DNA from: Halichondria panicea
Lineage: Eukaryota > Porifera > Demospongiae > Suberitida > Halichondriidae
Reading direction: 5' to 3'
DNA: 35,000 nucleotides
Assembly: GCF_963675165.1 (NCBI RefSeq)
Contig: NC_087385.1
Coordinates: 6,156,912-6,191,911, forward strand
The position numbers and the translations under genes were made by a program. Shown here in pieces: positions 22,308-35,000 of this stretch (positions are counted from its first letter, which is position 1; the number at the start of each line of letters is the position of its first letter). The notes beneath the pieces are model-generated. The model had not been told where the DNA came from. It was given only the letters and a program-made list of their open reading frames with translations, and did not search any database.

Positions 22308-25300
22308 ATGGCAGATGATGTGGGATTGTATTGGTCTCTTTTCCAAGGGCAATTTCCAGGTGAGATTGTACTGACTCTAGAAACCACATAATATATAGCT
22401 CCTGTCCATCATTACTATAAAATTATACTTCCTTTACACATATTTATATTAAATGATACAGATGACTGGAAAACAGACTCTGAATTTGTCCAGTATCTCT
22501 CTGAACTCAGTGCATACTCTTTGGAGAAACTACGTGAGTGAATGAATGTATAATATGCTAGTAGCGTCTTATCACTATAGGCGAGAGTGTTTATGATACC
22601 CTAACATTGCCGCTATGTACGTGATATTGATATTCATCTCATTATGCTAACCCTCCTCTCAGAGCTGGAGCCAGAGCACCTAAAAGAGGAGCGTAGGCTA
22701 GTCCTCAATTCCACTCAGAAGTTGGCCTTCAACAACTACCAGACATTCATTCAGACAGCAGACTGCACTAGAGAGGTCTTTAAAGATGTGAGCAAATCTT
22801 TGTTGCATCTTAAAAAGTGGTGTGTTGCTTAACTTTCCCCTTAATTGCCAAGAGTTTCTGTTCATTTCCAACAATGTTAATATGTTCGTTGGCATTTTCA
22901 CTTTCACTCTTTATTTCTTATTCTCCGTCGTCAGTTTATAGCTGTGGAGGATCATGTGAGCAAGCTACTGAACAGGATACCAGACTTCACTGACGCTTGT
23001 AAGAAATTCACCACTGACTCTCAAGAGGTCAATGAAAAGTAAGCGTCCCTACTTTGTAAGCGTCCATGTGATACTAAGTACTGTCTTTTAAAGGTGTAGT
23101 GTAGCACCAACTGTTGTGGTAGGCAATGTTATAACAAGAGTGTTATTGTAACCCTCCTCTCAGGCGTAAGTTGAACTCACTGGCTCTGTCGAGACACACC
23201 CAGCTACTGGAGGTGCTGGAGATCCCTCAGGTTATGGAGACGTGTGTGAGGAATGGCTACTATGAGGAGGCCCTGGATTTGAGCGCCCATGTCAGGAGAA
23301 TGGCCAAGAAGCACGGGACTATTCCCATCATTGAGGTGTGTCCGTGGTGTACATGTAATCACATGGGATGCAGATGGGGTGTACCCATAGCGATCAAAAA
23401 ATCATTGTGTACCTCTATAAAACACAAGTTTGTAATGAGAACTTATCCACTTCCCCCCTCCCCAGGGCATTGGCCGAGACATAGAACGCTCCCTGGGCCT
23501 GATGCTCTCCCAGCTCTTACAGCAGTTGAGAGGCTCTATCCAGCTACCCGCCTGTCTGAGAGTGGTGGGTTTCCTCAAGAGAATGGAGGTCTTCTCTGAT
23601 ACAGAGCTGAGACTCAAGTTCCTCCAGGCCAGGGACACTTGGATGCAGGGAGTGCTGGCAGCCATTCCCACAGATGATGGTGAGCTCTACAACCTTTTAG
23701 GTTTTTCAACTGTGCGTGTACTGTACCAGATTATTATTGTAGCTGGCTTATGGTTGACAACAGTTTAGTATCATGTGTACACTTGCAATTAATTAACTCA
23801 ATAAAGTTGTGCAACTTCCCTGTACAGCATACCAGCACCTCAGCAAAACTATTGAGGTCAGTCGAGTCCACCTCTTTGACATAGTGACCCAGTACAGAGC
23901 TATATTCCCTGATGATGACTCTGTCAAGACCTCCTACTCCACCTCTAGAGCAGCTGTCTCTGTGGCCACTGTCCCTGGGGCACTCTTCTATCGCTGGGTC
24001 AACGACAAGGTTGGTAATATTACACATAAATAACATTATTTTTAGTGCCCTTTGATTTAGTACTGCAACAGCTAATCCAATAACCTTTTGTTCGCTATAT
24101 TATTATCCTGCTTATTGTAAGTGTGTACTGATGAGTGTGCCTCTAATTTCCCCAGATATGGCAGTTTCTGCACACTCTGGAGAAGGATCTTCAGAGAGGA
24201 GTGGGTGGACGTGTGGACTCTCTCCTCGGACAGTGCATGTACTTTGGTCTCTCTTTCAGTCGCATTGGTGCCGACTTTCGTAGCTTGATAGCTCCTGTGT
24301 TTGTGAGGGTCTTGGTGAGGTCCTTCAGGCAAACTGTCAGGAATGCTAAACACCAGTAAGTATAACAAAATACAGTTGAATTTGACTCTCTGAATAATGT
24401 TCAACTCAATAGCTCTCTCTCTCAAAACAAAATTGTTGTTTTATGCAAATCATGTGTTCAGTTTCCACGAGTCAATGAAGCGACTAACGTTGTCCACACC
24501 TCTGAGACGAGCCACAGATTTATCCACCCACTCCACTCACACTATCACGCCCCCACACTCCCTCCTCGACTACTCCCCACTAGCCTCACTCACCAATGCA
24601 CTGGTGACTGCGTTCAACGAGCTGAGGCAGTGTGCTCCTCTTGCCATGGGCCCCGAGGTAGCACAGGAGCTGAGGAGACTGGTGGAGAGTACCGTACATG
24701 ACATCTGCGAGTACCACAAGTAAGCAGTGACAGTGAATTGGCTTCATTATCTTCAGATGTTGATGATTGTATGTATCTGTGAACCTCCCTTGATATTAAA
24801 TAATACAGGAGTGCTACGTATTATTTTGTGTATTTGAATGTGAATTCTCATAAGCTTGTTTGAAGATAATTATTTATTAGGGCCTAGTCTCTAGCTAGCT
24901 AGCTCTGTGTACGTGCACACTGACTTATTTACAATCAATACACATAATTATGATAATTATCTGTGTCTTATGCAGGATCGAGAATGGTTCATTCACTGCT
25001 AAAGAGAAGGAAGCTTATGAGCAGCTAGTTCGTGTGATGGTGCGAGACTTTCTACCGTTTGTGAAGCAAGTATTCGAGACTCTGTTCAAGACTCAGCCAA
25101 TACAAGCAGTTGCTCTCTCTTCAACGTACGCTCTCAAGCACACCAGAACACTCTCTAACACTCAACCAGGCTCAGTGTTTGCCTCTAAGCTGCAGTTGGG
25201 AATGGAGCTAGACGTGACGGCACTCGCAGAACCACTGAGATCTATTGCAGCTGGTGTGTTTGAGGAGAAAGAATCATTAGCACAGCAGCTACAAGATCAA

Positions 25301-25342
25301 GAGAATATCACTAAAGCAGAAGAAAGCTCTGAGAACAGTTGA
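22308..25342 (+). CDS. COG8: Conserved oligomeric Golgi complex subunit 8, 581 aa
   Basis: Ten exons: 22308-22359, 22462-22533, 22663-22787, 22935-23038, 23164-23335, 23466-23679, 23828-24009, 24156-24355, 24462-24719, 24976-25342. It is a Dor1-type COG8, a lobe B subunit of the COG tethering complex on the cytosolic face of the Golgi, needed for intra-Golgi retrograde traffic and glycosyltransferase placement. Recognisable runs: [131 protein letters not shown]. It has the expected helical content and no membrane segment. Slightly shorter than human COG8 (612), mainly at the variable C-terminus. Start chosen because [13 protein letters not shown] is the only ATG feeding the conserved second exon in phase. 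Confidence 0.95.
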
Positions 25343-25542
25343 ATATTGAACAGATTCTGCATTCATTTTAGATCTAATATCTTTTTTCCTATTGATGCTT
25401 CCTTGTTGGTATAACTCCTTAGAGTCTAATTCCATGGTTACCAGCTTATGTGAACGCTGCATATGCATCATCGTCTTAACTATAACAGTAGCTACTCTAT
25501 TAGGTGCAGGTCTGTTTGTACAGTATATGCTATTGCACAGTG

Positions 25543-26754
25543 ATGGCGACGGCGATGGCCGAGATCGAGCCCATTAGTGTTCCAAGGTGGGCGGGGCTCG
25601 TTCACTGCAAAAAGCTGGGTGGAGCTCAAGACTGTACTAACTGTGCTGGATGCAGTGACCACATCACCACCAGCTATAAAAGTCACTATGAGGGCAAGAG
25701 ACCAGCAGCCAGGATGCCATTGAGGCCTTCTTCCCTCACCAGGAAGCACAACCCTCAACCAAGACATGTATTCTTGCTCAGGAGAGCAGTGCCCAATAAG
25801 GTAGCAGTAGTTCACATCCTTTGTTGTACGACACAACACGAATGGTGTTAGCAGTACAAGAATCACCACAAATAATTATCGCACTAAATGTATGTCACTG
25901 TACAGTACATAAAATGCTTATTGTTCTCTTTTTATAAAAATAGCCTGTCTGCAATGTATGGACTAAGACTACTCCACCAACAAAAACTGTGGAGGAACCT
26001 ATAGCTACCGAGTCTTCAGTGGATCTCACTAGGCCTAGTAAGACTCAGTTGACCAGTGCCAAGAGCTCCTACAAGAATACCGATGGTCACCTAAACTTCC
26101 AGAGCATTCCAACACGGTTTGGTTCCAACAAGCTGAAGATGGTACCAGCTAAGGGAATCGGTAAATAATTAACCTCAAAATCGATCTAATAATTATCAAC
26201 ATGTTTCCTTCTCATATATAGTCCCAACGACTTGTGCGTTGACCACAGATTCTAAAATTGATACTACTGAGCCATTTCCCTCCATACCCGATGAGCCTCT
26301 CAATAAGGCCATCCAAGGTGGAAAAAGAAAGCTGAATGCATCATACGGTAATTGAGTTGTTGAGTAGTTTAAGCCTTGTCTTTGAGCATTTTTACACAAG
26401 CTACATTGTAATTCACACCCCTTCCCCATACACACACCACTTCACCCCCTCCCACACACACACACACACACACACACACTTCACCCCCTCCCCCCAACAG
26501 TCCTCAACCAACACCTCATAGGATATGATGCTATGAAAGACGTGAAGGCACGTGCGCAAGCTGGCAAGGATGACCGCTTTTCATTTTTGTCAAGAACCTC
26601 CAGAAAAAAGCATGTTCCAACTCTCAAGTCCAACTTATCAGGGAGCAGTATAGCAGTGAGAAGTAACAAAAAGGCAGCTCCAAGAGTGGCCAAGGTGCAC
26701 TGGAATGAAGTGGTGGAATCTTGCACTCCCAAGCCGACCTGGATGTACCTATAA
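25543..26754 (+). CDS. Uncharacterised basic protein, 284 aa
   Basis: Four exons: 25543-25800, 25944-26160, 26222-26347, 26501-26754, with phases 0/1/1 and GT-AG borders, closing at TAA. The N-terminus MATAMAEIEPISVPRW is followed by a cysteine cluster (CTNCAGC near residues 31-37) and many Ser/Thr/Lys/Arg residues; the middle is low complexity. The last exon carries VLNQHLIGYDAMKDVKARA, then a Lys-rich segment, and ends WNEVVESCTPKPTWMYL, which looks like a constrained C-terminus. No known domain, signal or membrane helix. It begins 200 bp after the COG8 stop on the same strand, so some COG8 3' overlap is possible. Role unknown; composition would suit a nucleic-acid- or microtubule-associated protein, which is only a guess. 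Confidence 0.7.
26455..26480. repeat. (CA)n microsatellite near a splice acceptor
   Basis: Thirteen CA units followed by a C-rich tract and the acceptor of the exon at 26501-26754. Confidence 0.8.
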
Positions 26755-26874
26755 CAATAGATAATAATTATACATAACACTTGTGTGTATTCAATCACTA
26801 TCTTGTGTGTCAAGTTTTGGTAATTATTGATTCTATCAAAGAATTTCTTGTTTTCACATTCATACAATGTCAAA

Positions 26875-26880
26875 AATAAA
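26875..26880 (+). promoter_or_regulatory. Polyadenylation signal of the 25543-26754 gene
   Basis: AATAAA 121 bp past the stop codon in AT-rich sequence. Confidence 0.5.
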
Positions 26881-27745
26881 TACAAGTTAAACAAACTGCG
26901 AAACATTGTTTCAACAACTATAGCTACTCTTAATCAAATGTCCAAGTTCTTTTCAACAACTAGCTACTCTAATTAGTCCAAGTTCCCTTTTTTTTTATAA
27001 TACATCCATAATCACATTGCCACAACTTCCAATCACATTTCTTTAAATCCTTAAACAAGCATCGTTCCTTGTTGTAAATCGTTTTGGGTAATACGTAGAT
27101 GGTACACGATGGCTATCCCAGCACAAACCAAACATCCTTAGTGAGATGAAGCCAAGTGAATAAAAGTTTATTAAATCTCGTTGATTGAATAATCACACGG
27201 TAATTCCAGTGGTATAGCCACAAGATGCGTGGTAGAGGAGAGACTCAAAGTCTTCTCAAAGATGGTAAAACAGCAACAGTTTGTTCCAGATCACAAGATG
27301 TTACAACCAGTCCAGTCGAAACAAATGTTGCAAAACAGTAAAGAACAGAGAAATGAAAATGACAACAGCTAGAGCTACAAAACAAGAGTGACCAAGAAAA
27401 AGACGGCAAGAGATGGAAGGAGGAGAGATAATAAGCATTAAGAGGGGAGGGGGGGTGGGTGGTCAGATCTGAGTTACACTCAGTCCATGGCATACATACA
27501 TCAGCAAGAAGCAGACACAAGAAGAACAGTGAACATCAACACAAAATGTTAGAAATAAGCATAATCACGAATTGACAACACAACACTATAAAATATTCCA
27601 CAACCAGCACACCGAACAAGACACAATAGGGAGTGATTCCAAACACAACTGATCAGTGCAAGTGCTCCAGATTATAAAGTGCGACAGAATTATTTGCAAA
27701 GAGACGAGACAAGTAATGAGCTGAGTGGTGGAACGGGACAGTGAG
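26881..27745 (-). other. Convergent 3' region, probable DDX6 3' UTR
   Basis: No conserved coding sequence on either strand. A minus-strand AATAAA at 27167-27172 lies 574 bp past the DDX6 stop and is the best 3'-end signal seen, implying a long DDX6 3' UTR. A plus-strand AATAAA at 27159-27164 almost overlaps it. Confidence 0.4.
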
Positions 27746-29124
27746 TTAAGTTTGAACAGAGGATGAAGAGGACACATCATTTCTGTCTTCTTCGGACGCC
27801 ACCTGGTATTCGGCAACGTAGAGTCGTTTGTCGATGACCTTTGGTACCGGTTTGATCTCTGTGCGTAGTTCTTTCTCGACTGTCATGAGTGTGAAGCGAT
27901 CGTTATAAGTGATAAGGTTGATAGCCAGGCCAAGGTGGCCGAAACGACCAGAGCGACCGATTCTGTGGAGGTAGGTCTCAGCCGTCGTTGGGAAGTCAAA
28001 GTTGATGACTACGTTCACAGCTTGGATGTCAATCCCACGGGTCAAGAGATCTGTGAAGGGTGGAAACAATTTATTATTATAAAGAATTTATGCACGAAAC
28101 ACAGATGTACGTGTAACAGTAAACACAAGCTTCTGTGACATGAATTTCTGCTAGCTTAGAAGGACCCAATTCAGATGATACGCTCAAATCTCAAATTTGG
28201 AACGGGCCATAATTTTCCATAACAATCATCTGAAGAGATTGGCTGACCTGTGCATACAAGGTTTCTGCACTCTCCATTCCTAAAGTCGTGGAAGACTCTG
28301 TTTCTGTGAGCTTGGGCCATTTTGGAGTGAATGTAGAAACACGAGTAGCCCAGTTGAGTGATTTTTTTGGCCAGGAGCTCTACTCTGTTGACCGAGTTAC
28401 AGAAGATGATGCTTTGGTTGATCTGGAGCTTGGAGAATAGTGTGTTGAGGCAGTGGACCTTTTGTCTCTCCTCCACAAAGGCATAGTACTGAGTGACCCC
28501 CTTCAGAGTGAGCTCGTCCATTAGATTGATCATGTAGGGGGAGTTCATGTGGTGCTCCTGTAATTAGTGAGAGAGGAGAGTCTAACACATGGGATTACAA
28601 CATTCATAACAAGGGAATACAACACAGTGTAAGCCATGTCCATTGGTCAACACGCATGCAGAACACACAAACAAGCCTAAAGCTGTCTGGACACAGTAGG
28701 GGAATGCCATGTACACTTTATAGCTACTTAGGATTGCGTGCTGCAAGAATGTACTAAAAATGCTAAAAATCTGCTGTTAATCTTAATTACAACATCCTGG
28801 CTGTAAAGCTACACAGCCACAGTGACATGCGTGTGTTGGTTGACTCACTGTGAAGCCCTGAATGGTGACAGGAAAAGTGGCAGAGAATAGGAGGACTTGT
28901 CTGTCCGATGGCAGGAAGGAGATCAACTTGTCTAGTACGTGCTGAAAGTCCATCGAGAGCAGCTTGTCAGCTTCATCTAAGACCAAGATTTGACACTTGT
29001 TCACTTTTGCAATGCCCTTCTCCATTAGGTCTATGATACGACCTGGTGTGGCTACTACCACTTGCACTGCAGCAAACAGAAAGCACATTCAGCACACACA
29101 CACACACACACACGCACGCACACG

Positions 29125-29174
<50 letters not shown>

Positions 29175-29182
29175 CACACGCG

Positions 29183-29215
<33 letters not shown>

Positions 29216-30608
29216 ACGCACACACACACACACCCACCCACCCACGCACACGCACGCACACACACACAGTACATACATGTAGTGTAGTCTACATGCACCA
29301 TTACAGATAAACAACACTGCACACAGACTCTATTAAAGGCACGCAGGTGAACAACATACTAGTCTATTCAATCTAATGTACATCGCAATCGATAATGGAT
29401 CTTGAATACTTCAATAAAAGGCCAAGAGATGCTGAGACAATCAAAACTACCAACCAGGTTCCTCAAGTCTCATGATGTCATCCGATAAGTTGGTCCCTCC
29501 AGTAGTGACCATGACTCGGGCTTTCATGTACTTGCCCAACTCCTTGCATATCTGAGAGGTCTGTAGAGCCAGCTCCCTTGTAGGGACCACCACTATGGCT
29601 GCAGACATGGGACAGAGAAGTGGAGATTTAATCTCTATACACTCCACGAGATCACACAGTAAGCCATAGTATTGAACATGTATACAAGCTAGCAGGAGTG
29701 CATGAATACTCCTGAAGCTAGCTATAGCTGGATAGTAAAGTGTTTAGAGCATGTATCCATGTAAAAGTGTAATGAACTTTTAAAAATGCCACAGAAGTAC
29801 AGAATGCTTAGTGGTAGTCTGCAAGCACAGTAAGAGTTCCTAATAGTTATTACCATCTGCTCAAACTATACACTGGCTATATATTAATTTTAAGCTGTCT
29901 ATTTACATGTACAAGCAGCACACAGATACAGCACAGCACACACAGCACCTTGGATATGGTCCTGGTCAGTGTCCACTTTCTCTAGGACAGGAATGAGGTA
30001 TGCTCCTGTCTTCCCCGTGCCATTCTTAGCTCTGGCCAGAATGTCTTTGCCTGCCAGAGCAATGGGAATAGACTCCTCTTGAATTGGTGAGGGCTCTTCG
30101 TAACCTTTCTCAAAGATGCCCATTAGGAGCTCTCGCTTGAGGCAGTAGTCCTCGAATTCATTGCCTTTTCTTCGAGTTACATCCTAAGAACAGACCACAA
30201 GAATTTAAAGCCACACACGTACATTGCCTCATCACATCATAACAGCCAAGTAGTGCAAAAAGTGGGTTGGATTTTGGATACCACAAACGTATTAAACTGG
30301 CATGATTGTGTGGCAATTCAGACATGATTTAATATACTGATAAACGTAACATAACGTACCTCAGTTCTTACTCTCCTGTCTTTTGGTGGAGCTTTGATTT
30401 GTGTTCTCCAGTCACCACTAGAAAGAGAGAGATAATTTGGAAAGACAAATTATCGCTAGAATGTAATAAGCTAGTAGGCAACGACAACCACACACAATCT
30501 GTAAAACTACAAATGCAGCCTAAAATAGGCTTACTCTTGTTTTTTGGATGCATTGTGAGCTGGTGGTTGCTGTTGTGCTGAAGCTGTTTGGACGTCAGGT
30601 GTGGCCAT
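27746..30608 (-). CDS. DDX6: DEAD-box RNA helicase DDX6/Me31B/Dhh1, 447 aa
   Basis: Seven exons: 30535-30608, 30360-30417, 29949-30183, 29455-29598, 28849-29066, 28248-28557, 27746-28050. A cytosolic ATP-dependent RNA helicase that represses translation and promotes decapping in P-bodies. Motifs in order: [20 protein letters not shown] and the Q motif [10 protein letters not shown] (about 75-84), NGTGKT (98-103), PTRELALQ (about 128-135), TTGGT, ATPGR (176-180), DEAD (201-204), SAT (232-234), [18 protein letters not shown] (about 344-354), [10 protein letters not shown] (375-384). The C-terminal [10 protein letters not shown] stretch fits the family. The N-terminus is a short Gln/Ala-rich tail ([16 protein letters not shown]), shorter than in human (483 aa total). 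Its ATG lies 332 bp downstream of the MRE11 stop on the same strand. Confidence 0.97.
29092..29270. repeat. (CA)n/(CACG)n array in a DDX6 intron
   Basis: About 180 bp of CA with CG interruptions, about 25 bp upstream (minus strand) of the acceptor of exon 28849-29066; in the transcript it is UG rich. It keeps several six-frame reading frames open (HTHT/VCVC), which are artefacts. Confidence 0.9.
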
Positions 30609-30940
30609 TTCTTGAGCAGGAAACCAGTGTACTTGTTGATTGAAGCCTGTGGCAATCTGTTTGTGAGCCTGTAGTAGTTTGTGGCAGCTGCTAATTTTGT
30701 GTAGCCAGGCGAGATCTTCTCGTGTTCTCTTGGGTGGATATAATGAGCTCTGTTGCCAGTCACGTCACTAAGATAAGGATGTCACAATACACTGGGTGTG
30801 CCGTGGGCCTATGAATCGCCTTAGCAGTAGTACTAATACCTCGAGACAATCCCCACAACAAATTCAATAAAAAGTCACAGCACAGCATAAATTATTATAT
30901 AATTGTGCACATAAAATAGGCAAGAGATATAATGTTATGC
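30609..30940. other. MRE11-DDX6 intergenic region
   Basis: A short gap between two minus-strand genes, holding the MRE11 3' end and the DDX6 promoter or leader. No further gene or repeat is seen. Confidence 0.4.

Positions 30941-35000
<4,060 letters not shown>

Noticed and set aside
28973-29322. Several HTHT or VCVC reading frames on both strands
   Set aside because: Products of the (CA)n/(CACG)n array in a DDX6 intron.

Overview
The window is a gene-dense stretch of an animal nuclear genome. It has short GT-AG introns, metazoan-specific families (an SIK-type kinase, a GRAMD1/Aster sterol transporter), many long (CA)n/(TG)n arrays and several short palindromic mobile elements. A sponge or other non-bilaterian animal fits best, but that is an inference from compactness and protein divergence; no marker here fixes the species. 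All gene models below were made by hand: exons were joined by conserved protein content, GT/AG borders and matching intron phase, and every complete model closes in frame.

Layout, left to right. (1) 1-2,877 (-): the first three coding exons of an SIK-like kinase that runs off the left edge, with a probable untranslated leader exon ending near 4,222. (2) 4,849-7,085 (+): an unnamed 299-residue coiled-coil protein, divergent from the kinase. (3) 7,238-13,042 (-): a complete 19-exon GRAMD1/Aster gene, 738 residues, tail-to-tail with gene 2. A 419-bp element with 42-bp perfect terminal inverted repeats lies 47 bp upstream of its start codon. (4) 13,755-16,079 and 16,969-19,183 (-): two tandem 10-exon kynureninase genes with identical intron positions and patchy identity, separated by a 24-bp minisatellite. 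(5) 19,246-19,435: a palindromic mini-element nested inside another of the same family, each with an exact 9-bp target duplication, in the divergent promoter of the next gene. (6) 19,500-22,003 (+): an orphan multi-pass membrane protein with a hidden tiny first exon. (7) 22,308-25,342 (+): complete COG8. (8) 25,543-26,754 (+): an unnamed 284-residue basic protein. (9) 27,746-30,608 (-): complete DDX6/Me31B/Dhh1 helicase. (10) 30,941-35,000 (-): MRE11, lacking only its first coding part beyond the right edge, with a tRNA-Thr(TGT) gene inside one intron on the opposite strand and a 481-bp (CA)n array directly beside a splice donor.

The genes are mostly unrelated housekeeping functions (signalling, sterol transport, tryptophan catabolism, Golgi tethering, mRNA decay, DNA repair) placed close together. 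Neighbours share promoters or 3' ends rather than a pathway. The least ordinary parts are the nested 9-bp-TSD palindromes, the orphan membrane protein, the mosaic kynureninase pair and the repeated placement of CA/TG arrays against splice sites.
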